64,000 nucleotides of DNA from Geobacteraceae bacterium (GTDB lineage Bacteria > Desulfobacterota > Desulfuromonadia > Geobacterales > Geobacteraceae), in NCBI GenBank assembly GCA_024281055.1, contig JAMXLF010000094.1:1-64000 (forward strand), read 5' to 3'. The notes beneath the pieces were generated by a model. It was not told the DNA's origin, made no database searches, and saw nothing but the letters and a program-made list of their open reading frames with translations. Made by a program: the position numbers and the translations under genes. Shown here in pieces: positions 26,144 to 35,120 of the stretch; the stretch's first letter is position 1; every line of letters begins with the position of its first letter.

Positions 26144-26971
26144 ATGAAACGGACCATAAACGTCAAAGGCAGTGAGATTGCCGTCTTTCACAAGGAACAC
26201 GACGACTACATCTCTTTGACCGATATTGCCCGCCACCGTGACGCGGAACGGACCGATTACATCATTCAGAACTGGTTGCGCAACCGCAATACCATCGAAT
26301 TCCTCGGCATCTGGGAGCAACTCAACAACCCCGATTTTAAACCCATCGAATTCGATGGGTTTAGAAAACAGGCCGGTCTTAACAGCTTCGTCCTAACCCC
26401 CAAGAGATGGATTGAGCAGACCGACGCCATTGGGCTGGTGTCCAAGGCCGGCCGTTACGGTGGAACGTATGCTCATAAGGATATCGCCTTTGAATTCGCG
26501 GCTTGGATATCCGTTGAGTTCAAACTTTATCTCATCAAGGAATTCCAGCGTCTCAAGGAGGAAGAAAGCCGGACGCTCTCCCTGGAGTGGAATCTTCAGC
26601 GCACCCTAGCCAAGGTCAACTACCGGATTCACACCGATGCAGTTAAAGAGAAACTGATCCCGCCCCGCCTCACCAAGGCCCGCATAACCGCCATCTATGC
26701 CAACGAAGCCGATCTGCTGAACGTCGCCCTGTTCGACATGACGGCCCGCGAATGGCGCGACGCCAACCCGGAGAAGGATGGCAACATCCGGGATCATGCT
26801 ACATTGGAGCAGCTGGTCGTTCTCTCCAACCTTGAAAGCATCAATTCAGTGCTCATTCATCAAGGGCTCACGCAGCAGGACCGCCTTTCTCAACTGAACG
26901 ACATTGCGATTACTCAGATGAAATCCCTTACCGGCGCAAGCGCCATCAAGCGGCTTACTGGTCCGGTTTGA
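26144..26971 (+). CDS. KilA-N domain protein
   Basis: About 275 residues. The N-terminal 110 residues match KilA-N: 'ISLTDIARHRDAERTDYI', WLRNRNTIEFLG, and 'GRYGGTYAHKDIAFEFAAW'. This is a DNA-binding fold found in phages and in bacterial defence or restriction islands. The C-terminal half is helical and lacks a known effector. ATG 26144 has TGAGGT upstream; a TTG four codons earlier is less likely. It lies 84 bp after the STAND gene and may be co-expressed with it. Its role is unknown. Confidence 0.8.
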   Translation: MKRTINVKGSEIAVFHKEHDDYISLTDIARHRDAERTDYIIQNWLRNRNTIEFLGIWEQLNNPDFKPIEFDGFRKQAGLNSFVLTPKRWIEQTDAIGLVSKAGRYGGTYAHKDIAFEFAAWISVEFKLYLIKEFQRLKEEESRTLSLEWNLQRTLAKVNYRIHTDAVKEKLIPPRLTKARITAIYANEADLLNVALFDMTAREWRDANPEKDGNIRDHATLEQLVVLSNLESINSVLIHQGLTQQDRLSQLNDIAITQMKSLTGASAIKRLTGPV

Positions 26972-26989
26972 GAGTTTGTACGATAACTC

Positions 26990-27013
26990 CGGTAGTGCTC
27001 CGGTGCTACTGGA
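26990..27013. repeat. Small hairpin CCGGTAG / CTACTGG
   Basis: A 7-bp stem with one G-T pair and a 10-base loop lies between the KilA-N gene and the next small gene. No T tract follows, so it is not clearly a terminator. Confidence 0.35.
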
Positions 27014-27028
27014 ATGGGGAGAGAATAC

Positions 27029-27202
27029 ATGAAAGCGAAAAAACAATTGCCTACAGATCCTGATCTGGCAGGAGTTGACAAGGCACTAAAACGTGCTGCC
27101 AAATCAGCCCGCACGCTGGCGCGGCAAACCAAAACCCCGTGCTATGTGGTCAAAGACGGAAAGATTGTAGATATTTCCAAAATATCCAAGCATAGCGGCT
27201 AA
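27029..27202 (+). CDS. Small basic hypothetical protein of the defence island
   Basis: 57 residues, starting after GGGGAGA at about 8 bp (an in-frame ATG at 27014 is less well placed). It is Lys/Arg/Ala-rich in the first half (KALKRAAKSARTLARQ) and ends in a beta-like 'TPCYVVKDGKIVDISK'. Small proteins of this look occur near restriction or toxin-antitoxin genes, which would suit an antitoxin or regulator. I cannot assign a function. Confidence 0.5.
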   Translation: MKAKKQLPTDPDLAGVDKALKRAAKSARTLARQTKTPCYVVKDGKIVDISKISKHSG

Positions 27203-27293
27203 GCAGCGAACAAATTATGTTGGTTCGCCGTAATTACAGAGGAAAAGGGTACCGACCCTCCCATTATTCTCTTCAGTTGCTATACTTTCTTCC

Positions 27294-29525
27294 ATGAACG
27301 AACCTCGCATCGAGGAAAACCGGGTCCTTTTCGGTGCCGACCCGACCGAGGGGATCGTGGCGGCCGAGCTGGCCGGCCGCTTCATCCGTCTCTTCATTCG
27401 CGACAAGAGCGGCGTCAGGTTCAAGGACGCTCCCTTCCGCCCCTTCATTCTCATGGAATCGCCGGCACTCCTTGACGGTTTCGGCCACACCGCCGTGATC
27501 GAGCCGCTCGCGGGGGAAGAGGGCTTCCGCCACCTCGCTTTCTTCAGGGATTGGCGCGAGTGTCTGGCGGCCCGGGATTTCCTCGCCAGGAAGAGCGGCG
27601 CCACCCCCTCGTCCCCCGCCGCCCCCTATCTCTTTCTCTCCGACCCCGTCCAGCAGCACCTTCTCCTCACCGGCAAGACCCTCTTCAAGGGGTTTGACTT
27701 CGACAAGCTCAAGCGGCTCGCCCTCGATATCGAGACCGCCTGCGCCGAGGGATTCGAGTTCTCCAACCCCCAGCGGGCGGAAGACCGGATCATCTCCATC
27801 GCGGTCGTCACCAGCTTGGGACGTGAAGAGGTCCTCGCCGGGCCGGAATCGGACGAAGCGGAGATGCTCTCACGGCTCACGGAAATCATCCGCCGGGAAG
27901 ACCCCGATGTCATCGAGGGACATAACCTCTTCCGTTTCGACCTGGAGTATCTCCGGATACGGGCGGAGCGCCATGGCATTCCCCTTCGCTGGGGACGGGA
28001 CGGAAGCCTGCCCCGGGTCAGCCACTCGCGTTTCACCGTTGCCGAGCGGACCGTCGATTACCCGCGCTGGAACATCTATGGCCGCCACGTGATCGACACC
28101 TACTTTCTCCTGCTGATCTACGACGTTAGTTCCCGCGAGCTGGAGAACTTCGGCCTGAAGGCGGCGGCCATCCACTTCGGGTTGAGCGCCCCGGACCGCG
28201 TCTACCTGGACGGACACGAGATAAACCGGGTGTATGCCGAGAGCCCCGAGACTCTGAAGCGGTATAACCTGGATGACGCCCGGGAAACCCTGGCGCTTGC
28301 CCGCCTCCTCTCCTACCCCTATTTCCTCCAGGCCCGCATGTTCCCCTACTCGTACCAGAACTGCGTGGTCCGTGGCACCGCCACCAGGATCAACACCCTG
28401 TTTCTCAGGGAATACCTGCGCCGGCGGGTCGCCATTCCCGCGCCAGGGGGCGACGGGAGTTTCGCCGGGGGATACAACGACGTTCTCGTCACCGGCGTGG
28501 TCGGCCCCGTTGTCCATTGCGACGTTGCCTCCCTCTACCCCTCCCTGCTTCTCGCCTTCCAGCTGGAGCCGGCCAGGGACCGGCTCGGTCTCTTCCTCCC
28601 CCTTCTTGCTGAGCTGCGGAAGTTCCGCCTTGCGGCCAAGAAACGGACGCGGGACGAACAGGATTCCCGGCAGCGCGACTACTGGCAGGCGCTGCAACAG
28701 GCGTTCAAGGTGCTCATCAACTCCTTTTACGGCTATCTCGGCACAACCCTCCACAACTTCTCCGACGTGGCGCTGGCTGCCGAAGTAACACGCCGGGGCC
28801 GGGAGATCATCGGCACGATGCTGGCCTGGCTCGCCGCCCGGCAGGCGCGGGCCGTGGAGGTGGACACGGACGGCATCTACTTCATCCCGCCCCCTGGCAT
28901 CGTCTCCACGGCCCAGGCGGAACGACTCGTCCGAGAGCTGTCGCAGGCGCTGCCCTCCGGCATTGAGGTGGAAATGGACGGCCATTACCGGGCCATGTTT
29001 TCCTACAAGATGAAGAACTACGCCCTCCTCGGTTACGACGGCTCGGTAACCATCAGGGGGAGTGCCCTCAGGTCGCGGGGGACGGAAAAGTACCTCCGGG
29101 AGTTCATGGAGGAAATGATCCGACTCCTCCTGGCGGACAAGGGGGAAGCAATCATCGAGCTGCATCGCTCCTTCCTCCGGCGGTTGCATGCCCACGACTT
29201 CGACATCACGTGGCTGGCAAAGACCGAGACCCTCGGCGAATCCCCCGCAATCTACCGGCAAAAGGTCCGACAGGGGAAACGCAGTCAGTCGGCGGCCTTT
29301 GAGGTTGCCCTCAGGGCCGGTCGCGAGTTCCGGGCCGGCGACCAGGTCAGCTACTATGTCACCGGCAGCGGCAAACGGGTAGCGGCCCACGAGAACTGCC
29401 GCTCCGTTGCGGAGTACGACCCGTCCCGCCCCGATGAGAACGTGGCATACTATGCTGACCGGCTGGACCAGCTTCTGCAGAAGTTCGCCCGGTTCGTCCC
29501 CGGTGAAAAAGCTCTGTTCGATTAA
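27294..29525 (+). CDS. polB: Family B DNA polymerase (Pol II-like)
   Basis: 743 residues. The 3'-5' exonuclease domain has Exo I LDIET (near 146), Exo II 'GHNLFRFDLEYL' and Exo III 'YNLDDA'. Polymerase motifs are A 'DVASLYPSLL' (near 409), B 'KVLINSFYGYL' (near 471) and C VDTDG (near 522), where a Tyr is more usual before the first Asp. It is compact, close to Pol II size without large insertions, and should act in lesion bypass or replication restart. No ribosome binding site precedes ATG 27294; TATACT at 27281-27286 hints at a leaderless transcript. Confidence 0.88.
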   Translation: MNEPRIEENRVLFGADPTEGIVAAELAGRFIRLFIRDKSGVRFKDAPFRPFILMESPALLDGFGHTAVIEPLAGEEGFRHLAFFRDWRECLAARDFLARKSGATPSSPAAPYLFLSDPVQQHLLLTGKTLFKGFDFDKLKRLALDIETACAEGFEFSNPQRAEDRIISIAVVTSLGREEVLAGPESDEAEMLSRLTEIIRREDPDVIEGHNLFRFDLEYLRIRAERHGIPLRWGRDGSLPRVSHSRFTVAERTVDYPRWNIYGRHVIDTYFLLLIYDVSSRELENFGLKAAAIHFGLSAPDRVYLDGHEINRVYAESPETLKRYNLDDARETLALARLLSYPYFLQARMFPYSYQNCVVRGTATRINTLFLREYLRRRVAIPAPGGDGSFAGGYNDVLVTGVVGPVVHCDVASLYPSLLLAFQLEPARDRLGLFLPLLAELRKFRLAAKKRTRDEQDSRQRDYWQALQQAFKVLINSFYGYLGTTLHNFSDVALAAEVTRRGREIIGTMLAWLAARQARAVEVDTDGIYFIPPPGIVSTAQAERLVRELSQALPSGIEVEMDGHYRAMFSYKMKNYALLGYDGSVTIRGSALRSRGTEKYLREFMEEMIRLLLADKGEAIIELHRSFLRRLHAHDFDITWLAKTETLGESPAIYRQKVRQGKRSQSAAFEVALRAGREFRAGDQVSYYVTGSGKRVAAHENCRSVAEYDPSRPDENVAYYADRLDQLLQKFARFVPGEKALFD

Positions 29526-29619
29526 CGGTCGCCAAGTGGCAGCTTGCCACCTCCGGATATTTGTGTTACAAGGGTAGAAGAATACCATTTGCATTGACAT
29601 TGCGTTACAGGAGGTTTGT

Positions 29620-30042
29620 ATGCGGATTTTTGCGATCCTCGTTCCCTTGGTTCTGCTCCTTGTCTTTGCCTCCCCCGTATTGGCCCAGGAAGCCCAGAAG
29701 CCGGACGCAATCATCGAGAGAATGGCTTTCAAGCTTACCCGGGGTATCGCCAATATGGTCACGTCGGTGGCTGAGATACCCAAGCAGAGCTACCTGACCG
29801 TCCGCGACCGGGGGACGGTCGGTTATCTGATCGGACCGCTGAAGGGCATCGGAATGACTGGCTACCGCGCCCTCATGGGTGCCGCGGAAACAGCCTTCTT
29901 CCTTGTGCCGCCGCCGGGTTACTACGACCCGATGATCGACCCCGACTATGTCTGGAATGGCTGGGAGGAAAAACGGGCAAAGAGCCTCGCGGAAATGGAA
30001 GAACCGGTACAAACGGCACCTCCGGAGAAAAAGGGAGAATAG
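29620..30042 (+). CDS. Exported TIGR04073-type protein, first copy
   Basis: 140 residues with a signal peptide (FAILVPLVLLLVFASPVLA). The mature part has 'KLTRGIANMVTSVAEIPKQSY', 'GPLKGIGMTGYRALMGAAE' and 'PGYYDPMIDPDYVW', the pattern of the exosortase-system-associated family TIGR04073. AGGAGG precedes the ATG. It lies 1 bp before a paralogue. No exosortase or PEP-CTERM gene is visible here, so the link to that system rests on the family name only. Likely periplasmic or membrane-associated. Confidence 0.75.
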   Translation: MRIFAILVPLVLLLVFASPVLAQEAQKPDAIIERMAFKLTRGIANMVTSVAEIPKQSYLTVRDRGTVGYLIGPLKGIGMTGYRALMGAAETAFFLVPPPGYYDPMIDPDYVWNGWEEKRAKSLAEMEEPVQTAPPEKKGE

Positions 30043-30043
30043 C

Positions 30044-30424
30044 ATGTCCGGAAGACGGATTTTTTTGGTGCTTGTGGCAGTGTGGGGAGTTCTCTCCCTC
30101 GGCCAGCAGAACAGGGCCTGGGCGCAAGACACGAGAAGCGTCGACGACGCCTCTGCGCAGGAGGTCGTCGAAGGTATGGGCAACAAGGCAGCGCGGGGTA
30201 TCGCCAACGTGACCACAGGCTGGATGGAATTCCCCAAGCAGATTTACGAGACCTACCAGGAGGACGGATGGGCACAGGGAGTCTTCGTCGGCCCCTTCAA
30301 GGGGCTGGGGATGACGGTCGTGCGAACGGTGTCGGGGGCCGTTGAATTCGCAACCTTCTTTATAGCTTACCCGGGCTTTTTTGACCCCTATTTCGACCCT
30401 CCATATGTCTGGGAGAAGGAGTAA
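30044..30424 (+). CDS. Exported TIGR04073-type protein, second copy
   Basis: 126 residues with a signal peptide (FLVLVAVWGVLSL...AWA). It shares 'ARGIANVTTGWMEFPKQIYE', 'GPFKGLGMTVVRTVSGAVE' and 'PGFFDPYFDPPYVW' with the preceding gene, so the two are tandem duplicates. AAGGGAG lies 7 bp before the ATG. Both are followed by one strong terminator. Function unknown. Confidence 0.75.
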   Translation: MSGRRIFLVLVAVWGVLSLGQQNRAWAQDTRSVDDASAQEVVEGMGNKAARGIANVTTGWMEFPKQIYETYQEDGWAQGVFVGPFKGLGMTVVRTVSGAVEFATFFIAYPGFFDPYFDPPYVWEKE

Positions 30425-30471
30425 GCGTTAACGGGCTACTGCCCGGAAAGATCGGTACATCATCACAACGG

Positions 30472-30543
30472 GAAACGGCAGCGACTGCGTTGACGGAGGT
30501 TCATAGGACACCGTCTCAACGCAGGTGCTGCCGTTTCTTTTTT
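30472..30543 (+). terminator. Long hairpin terminator after the TIGR04073 pair
   Basis: GAAACGGCAGC plus TGCGTTGA at 30472-30493 pairs with 30515-30537, interrupted by one 3-base mismatch and followed by TCTTTTTT. It ends the two-gene unit and faces gpmI. Confidence 0.8.
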
Positions 30544-30573
30544 CCGATTTTCCAATCCGCGTTCCAGGCGGGG

Positions 30574-32118
30574 TTACAGACCTGTTTCGATGAGGCTTCT
30601 GCCGCTCATCTCTTTGGGTTGGGGAAGCGCAAGAATCTGGAGGATGGTCGGGGCGATGTCGGCGAGGATTCCGGCGCGCAGCCGCACCCCTCGCCGCGCT
30701 TCGTCCACGAGGACCAGCGGCACCCGGTCGGTGGTGTGAGCGGTATGGGGACCGCCGCTCTCGTCCACCATGACCTCGGCATTGCCGTGGTCGGCGGTGA
30801 TAATGGCGCATCCCTGCTTTTCCAGCACGTTGGCCACGAGCCGGCCGACGCACTCGTCCACCGCCTCAACCGCCCGGACCGCAGCATCGAGAATGCCGGT
30901 ATGGCCGACCATGTCGGCATTGGCAAAGTTGAGGACGATCAGGTCATAGTTCCCCGTGTCAAGGCGCCGCAGAAGTTCGTCGGTAACCGGGTAGGCACTC
31001 ATCTCCGGCTTCTGGTCGTAGGTGGCGACATCCTTGGGGGAGGGGATGAGGCAGCGCTCCTCGCCGGCGAAGGGAACCTCGCTCCCGCCGTTGAAGAAGA
31101 AGGTCACGTGGGCATACTTCTCCGTCTCGGCGATGCGGAGCTGGCTGAACCCCGCCCTGCCCACCACCTCGCCGAGGATGTTCTTCAGCTCCTCGGGGCC
31201 GAAGGCGACCGGCAGGCCGAAGGTCTCGTCGTAGGTGGTCATACAGACGTATGCGGCGAGTTTCGGCCAGCTCTGCCGGGTAAATCCGGTGAACGTCGGG
31301 TCGGTGAGACAACGGGTGATCTCCCGGGCGCGGTCGGAACGGAAGTTGAAGAAGATGAAGCCGTCACCGTCCGCAAGCCTTCCCACCGGCACACCATTTT
31401 CCACGATCACCGACGGGACGACAAACTCGTCCCCCACCTCTTCCCGGTAGCTCTGCTCGATGGCCGCGGCGGCAGAGGGGAATTCCCGACCCTCCCCGCA
31501 AGCCATGGCAGCATAAGCCTTCTCCACCCGCTCCCAGCGATTGTCCCGGTCCATGGCATAGTAGCGGCCGATCACCGTGGCGATCTTTCCGACACCGATC
31601 CGCCGCATCTCCCCTTCCAACTGGGCCAGGTACTCCGCCCCGCTGCGGGGCGGGGTGTCGCGACCGTCGAGGAGGCAGTGGACAAAGACCTCGGTGAGTC
31701 CTTCCCTCTTTGCCAGTTCGAGGAGGGCATAGAGGTGGGTGTTGTGGGAGTGGACCCCGCCGTCGGAGAGGAGCCCCGACAAGTGGAGCCGGCCGCCGTC
31801 GGCCTTCGCCTTCCGGACGCAGTCGAGGAGGACCGGGTTGGTGAAAAAATCGGCGTCGGCGATAGCCTTGCTGATGCGTGTCAGGTCCTGGTAGACGATG
31901 CGCCCCGCGCCGATGTTGAGGTGTCCCACCTCGGAGTTCCCCATCTGTCCTTCTGGTAGCCCCACCGACATTCCCGAGGTGCCGATGTCGATGCACGGGT
32001 ACTCCCGGCAGAGCCGATCCATGTTCGGGGTCGCTGCCTGGGCGATGGCATTGTTCTCCCGCCGAGGATTGAGTCCCCAGCCGTCGAGGAGCATGAGAAG
32101 CACGGGTTTCTTGGACAT
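30574..32118 (-). CDS. gpmI: 2,3-bisphosphoglycerate-independent phosphoglycerate mutase
   Basis: 514 residues; a two-metal enzyme interconverting 3- and 2-phosphoglycerate in glycolysis and gluconeogenesis. The alkaline-phosphatase-type metal site is visible in MLLDGWG (near residue 10) and the nucleophilic Ser in '[17 protein letters not shown]' (near 63). '[10 protein letters not shown]' and 'TADHGNAE' are later ligands. AGGAGG lies 7 bp before ATG 32118; the frame continues upstream into a repeat and that part is not coding. Confidence 0.95.
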   Translation of the reverse strand: MSKKPVLLMLLDGWGLNPRRENNAIAQAATPNMDRLCREYPCIDIGTSGMSVGLPEGQMGNSEVGHLNIGAGRIVYQDLTRISKAIADADFFTNPVLLDCVRKAKADGGRLHLSGLLSDGGVHSHNTHLYALLELAKREGLTEVFVHCLLDGRDTPPRSGAEYLAQLEGEMRRIGVGKIATVIGRYYAMDRDNRWERVEKAYAAMACGEGREFPSAAAAIEQSYREEVGDEFVVPSVIVENGVPVGRLADGDGFIFFNFRSDRAREITRCLTDPTFTGFTRQSWPKLAAYVCMTTYDETFGLPVAFGPEELKNILGEVVGRAGFSQLRIAETEKYAHVTFFFNGGSEVPFAGEERCLIPSPKDVATYDQKPEMSAYPVTDELLRRLDTGNYDLIVLNFANADMVGHTGILDAAVRAVEAVDECVGRLVANVLEKQGCAIITADHGNAEVMVDESGGPHTAHTTDRVPLVLVDEARRGVRLRAGILADIAPTILQILALPQPKEMSGRSLIETGL

Positions 32119-32136
32119 CGTTCCTCCTGAAAAAAT

Positions 32137-32195
32137 GTAGGGGCGGCCCCATGTGGCCGCCCGCACTTAGGGCAACCACGTGGGGTTGCCCCTAC
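32137..32195. repeat. Nested inverted repeat GTAGGGGC / GCCCCTAC
   Basis: The outer 8-bp arms enclose two inner hairpins, GGCGGCC-ccatgt-GGCCGCC and GGGCAACC with GGTTGCCC, giving a three-way-junction shape in the gap between rlmH and gpmI. It is a larger relative of the 17564-17589 hairpin. Confidence 0.6.
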
Positions 32196-32203
32196 AGATC
32201 ATT

Positions 32204-32665
32204 TTAATGATGATATGGTTCGTTGTTGAGGATGGTGCACGCCCGGTAGAGCTGCTCCAGCAGAAAAACGCGCACCATCTGGTGGGTGAAGGTCATCCGG
32301 GAAAGGGCGATGGTCTTGTGGGCCTGGGCGCGGAAGTCGGCGGAGAAACCGTAGGCACCGCCGACGACGAACACGAGCTCCGGGGCTCCGAGCTCCCGTT
32401 CCCGGCCGAGGAAGCGGGCCAGCTCCGGCGAGGTCAGCTCCTCGCCCCGTTCATCCAGCAGGATCAGCCGGGAGTTTTTCGGGACGAGCCGGGCAAGGCG
32501 CGTGCATTCGGCCTCCCGCCCCGCCTCCGCCTGGGCCCCTTTTTCTTCCTTTGCCTCGGTGATGGCGAGGGGGAAATACCGTTTGAGCCGGCCGGCGTAT
32601 TCGTCGATGCCGGCCTTTACCCACGCCTCCTGGGTCTTCCCGACCCAGAGAAGGCGGAGCTTCAC
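32204..32665 (-). CDS. rlmH: 23S rRNA (pseudouridine1915-N3)-methyltransferase
   Basis: 153 residues, the usual length. A SPOUT-fold methyltransferase acting on assembled 70S ribosomes. It has 'LLDERGEELTSPELARFLG', 'FVVGGAYGFS' and the C-terminal knot 'ALSRMTFTHQMVRVFLLEQLYRA', ending NNEPYHH, all diagnostic. Its start overlaps the rsfS stop by 4 bp (ATGA). Confidence 0.95.
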   Translation of the reverse strand: MKLRLLWVGKTQEAWVKAGIDEYAGRLKRYFPLAITEAKEEKGAQAEAGREAECTRLARLVPKNSRLILLDERGEELTSPELARFLGRERELGAPELVFVVGGAYGFSADFRAQAHKTIALSRMTFTHQMVRVFLLEQLYRACTILNNEPYHH

Positions 32666-33048
32666 TCCCCCTTGCCTTCCCAGAGGAATTCTTCCGGGAT
32701 CGCCACGGCAGGGGCCGCGCTCCAGAGCTCATCGAGGTCGTAGTAGCGCCGCTGTTCCTCCTGGAAAATGTGGACAATCACATCGCCGTAATCGATGACG
32801 ACCCACTTCCCCTCGGTCATCCCTTCGATGTCGAGCGCCTTGCCCAGTTTCCTCATCCCCTGTTTCACCGAATCGGCGATGGCCTGGACCTGCTTGTCCG
32901 AGCGCCCGGAGGCGAGCACGAGGTAGTCGGCAATGGAAGAAAGACGGCCGATCTCAAGGATCCTCACATGGAGGGCCTTCTTGTCCAGGGCCAGGGCGGC
33001 GCATTTGATCGCCCGTTCCCGGGACGTCAGCGTGCTGTTAGTGGGCAT
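32662..33048 (-). CDS. rsfS: Ribosomal silencing factor RsfS
   Basis: 128 residues; binds ribosomal protein L14 and blocks subunit joining under starvation. Family features are ALDKKALHVRILEI, 'IADYLVLASGRSDKQVQAIAD', 'GKWVVIDYGDVIVHIFQ' and 'YYDLDELW'. ATG 33048 is chosen because it overlaps the nadD stop by 11 bp and gives the normal length. The open frame continues upstream inside nadD without family similarity. Confidence 0.93.
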   Translation of the reverse strand: MPTNSTLTSRERAIKCAALALDKKALHVRILEIGRLSSIADYLVLASGRSDKQVQAIADSVKQGMRKLGKALDIEGMTEGKWVVIDYGDVIVHIFQEEQRRYYDLDELWSAAPAVAIPEEFLWEGKGE

Positions 33049-33688
33049 TCGTGTATAACCTGTGTTCCTTGATGTAATGTTCGACCGTTTCGGGGACCAG
33101 ATAGCGGATGGAGCGGCCGAGGTGGGCCAGCTTCCGGATGGCGCTGGAAGAGATGTCGAGCGGAACCCCTGCCAGATAGTAGACCGAGTAGCCGGAGCGG
33201 TGGGCCAGCCGTTTTTCCGCGTCATAGTAGCAGAACTCGGCGGCAATATCAACCGGCAGGACTTCTTTCAGGTCCGCGACAGCGCTTCCGGGCCTCTCCA
33301 CCGTCACGATGTTACACGCCGCGAAGATAGCCGCGTACCTGCGCCACAGGCCGATCTCCAGAAACGAATCGCTCCCGATGACGAAAAACAGCTCGTCATC
33401 GGGGTATTCCGAACGCAGGACCTCAATGGTATCGATGGAGTACGATTTTCCCCGGCGCTTCCCCTCCAGGTCGGAGACGGCGAAGCGCGGGTTGTCATGC
33501 ACCGCCAGCTCAACCATCCGGTAGCGGTGGTGGAAGGATAGATCTCCGGCAACGGGCTTGTGGGGCGGTGAGGCGGCAGGGATGAAGAGTACCCGGTCGA
33601 GGGCGAAGCTCTCCCGGACCTCCTCGGCAATACGGAGGTGGGCGAGGTGGATGGGGTTGAAGGTGCCGCCGATGATGCCGATGCGCAT
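33038..33688 (-). CDS. nadD: Nicotinate-nucleotide adenylyltransferase
   Basis: 216 residues; makes deamido-NAD from nicotinate mononucleotide and ATP. The nucleotidyltransferase signature GIIGGTFNPIHLAHL is at residues 3-17, 'FIPAASPPHK' near 38, 'FFVIGSDSF' near 103, and 'ISSSAIRKLA' near the end. ATG 33688 is the first plausible start; it has no clear ribosome site because an AT-rich repeat abuts it, and a TTG three codons upstream is possible. Confidence 0.93.
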   Translation of the reverse strand: MRIGIIGGTFNPIHLAHLRIAEEVRESFALDRVLFIPAASPPHKPVAGDLSFHHRYRMVELAVHDNPRFAVSDLEGKRRGKSYSIDTIEVLRSEYPDDELFFVIGSDSFLEIGLWRRYAAIFAACNIVTVERPGSAVADLKEVLPVDIAAEFCYYDAEKRLAHRSGYSVYYLAGVPLDISSSAIRKLAHLGRSIRYLVPETVEHYIKEHRLYTNAH

Positions 33689-33777
33689 AAATTCCAAATC
33701 TCAAATTCCAAATCTCAACTACACCTCGTAAACCACAAACTGTATTTGTGATTTGCTGCTTGGGATTTGAAATTTAC
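33689..33777. repeat. AT-rich direct and inverted repeats (CAAATTCCAAATCT type)
   Basis: AAATTCCAAATCTC occurs twice in tandem at 33691-33718. A partly complementary GATTTG...GGGATTTGAAATTT lies at 33752-33776. Together they can fold into one hairpin filling the proA-nadD gap. Similar short AT-rich repeats are often dispersed in bacterial genomes; nothing else is seen here. Confidence 0.5.
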
Positions 33778-33783
33778 GGGGCC

Positions 33784-35040
33784 TTAGCCCCGGACCTGTC
33801 CTTCGCCGTAGACGATGAACTTGGTCGTGGTCAGGTCCTCCAGCCCCATGGGACCGAAGGAGTGAAGCTTGGTGGTGGAGATGCCGATCTCCGCGCCGAG
33901 TCCCAACTGGTTGCCGTCAGCGAAGCGGGTCGATGCGTTGACGAGGACCACGCTCGAGTTCACCTCCCGGATGAAACGCTGGGCATTGCCGTAATCGGCA
34001 GTGACGATCGCCTCGGTGTGGAGCGAGCCGTACCGATTGATGTGATCGATCGCCTCGTCGAGCCCGTCCACGACGCGGGCGGCAAGGATCAGGTCGAGGA
34101 ATTCTGCGTACCAGTCCTCCTCCGTGGCAACCCGGGCTTTGGGGGCGAACTGGCGGAAGGTCTCGTCGCCGCGGATCTCGACCTTGAGCGCCGCAAGAAC
34201 CTCATATATCCGAGGCACAAAGATCTCGGCCACGTCCTTGTGAATGAGGAGCGTCTCCAGGGCGTTGCAGACCCCGGGGCGCTGGGTCTTGGCGTTGACG
34301 ATGATCTTTTCCGCCATAGCGAAGTCGGCGGAAGCATCGACGAAGACATGGCAGACCCCTTTGTAGTGCTTGATGACCGGGATACGGGAGTGTTCCACCA
34401 CGAAGCGGATGAGGCTCTCCCCGCCGCGGGGGATGATCAGGTCGATGAGCTCCTGCTGCTTGAGCATCTCAAGGACACCCTCCCGCTCCACGAAGGGGAT
34501 GACGGCGAGGGCCGCATCGGGGATGTCCATCTTCCGCATCTCGTCCTGGAGGATGCGGGCGATGGCCACGTTGGAATTGATCGCCTCGGAGCCCCCACGC
34601 AAGACCACGGCGTTACCGCTCTTCAGGCAGAGAGCGGCGGCATCGGCCGTTACGTTGGGGCGCGCCTCGTAGACGATGCCGATGACGCCGAGGGGGATAC
34701 GCATTTTGCCCACCATGAGATTGTTGGGGCGGCGCCACATCCGGGTCACCTCCCCCACGGGGTCGGGAAGGAGGGCCACCTCGCGCAGGGCGTCGGCCAT
34801 TCCCTTCACCCGCGCCTCGTTGAGCATGAGGCGGTCGAGCATGGCGCCGGACAATCCCTTGTTCTCCCCCGCCTCCAGGTCCTTTGCGTTCTCCGCGATG
34901 AGGTGCGGGGCGTTATTGATGAGCGCCATGGCCATATTCATGAGGAGCTCGTTCTTTGCCGCGGAGGAGAGCCGCGCCATGGCGAGCGAAGCCGCACGGG
35001 CATCGGTGGCGATCTTTCTGATCTTTTCGGCGATGGTCAT
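33784..35040 (-). CDS. proA: Gamma-glutamyl phosphate reductase
   Basis: 418 residues; the NADPH-dependent second step of proline synthesis, making glutamate semialdehyde. Motifs include 'GVIGIVYEARPNVTADAAAL', 'VVLRGGSEAINSN', 'VIKHYKGVCHVFVD' and the catalytic Cys in 'QRPGVCNALETLLIH'. AGGAGG precedes the ATG. It follows proB in the same direction with an 80-bp gap. Confidence 0.95.
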   Translation of the reverse strand: MTIAEKIRKIATDARAASLAMARLSSAAKNELLMNMAMALINNAPHLIAENAKDLEAGENKGLSGAMLDRLMLNEARVKGMADALREVALLPDPVGEVTRMWRRPNNLMVGKMRIPLGVIGIVYEARPNVTADAAALCLKSGNAVVLRGGSEAINSNVAIARILQDEMRKMDIPDAALAVIPFVEREGVLEMLKQQELIDLIIPRGGESLIRFVVEHSRIPVIKHYKGVCHVFVDASADFAMAEKIIVNAKTQRPGVCNALETLLIHKDVAEIFVPRIYEVLAALKVEIRGDETFRQFAPKARVATEEDWYAEFLDLILAARVVDGLDEAIDHINRYGSLHTEAIVTADYGNAQRFIREVNSSVVLVNASTRFADGNQLGLGAEIGISTTKLHSFGPMGLEDLTTTKFIVYGEGQVRG

Positions 35041-35120
35041 GGAGGGTACCTCCTAGTCTAAAATTCTAAAGAAGACTGTTGCAGGAGCGTCGATTTTTCG
35101 CAAGGTCAAGGCGCTCCCTT

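Noticed and set aside
27870-29783. A 637-codon minus-strand frame antisense to the DNA polymerase.
   Set aside because: The plus strand has all polymerase and exonuclease motifs; the antisense frame is a codon-bias shadow without motifs.
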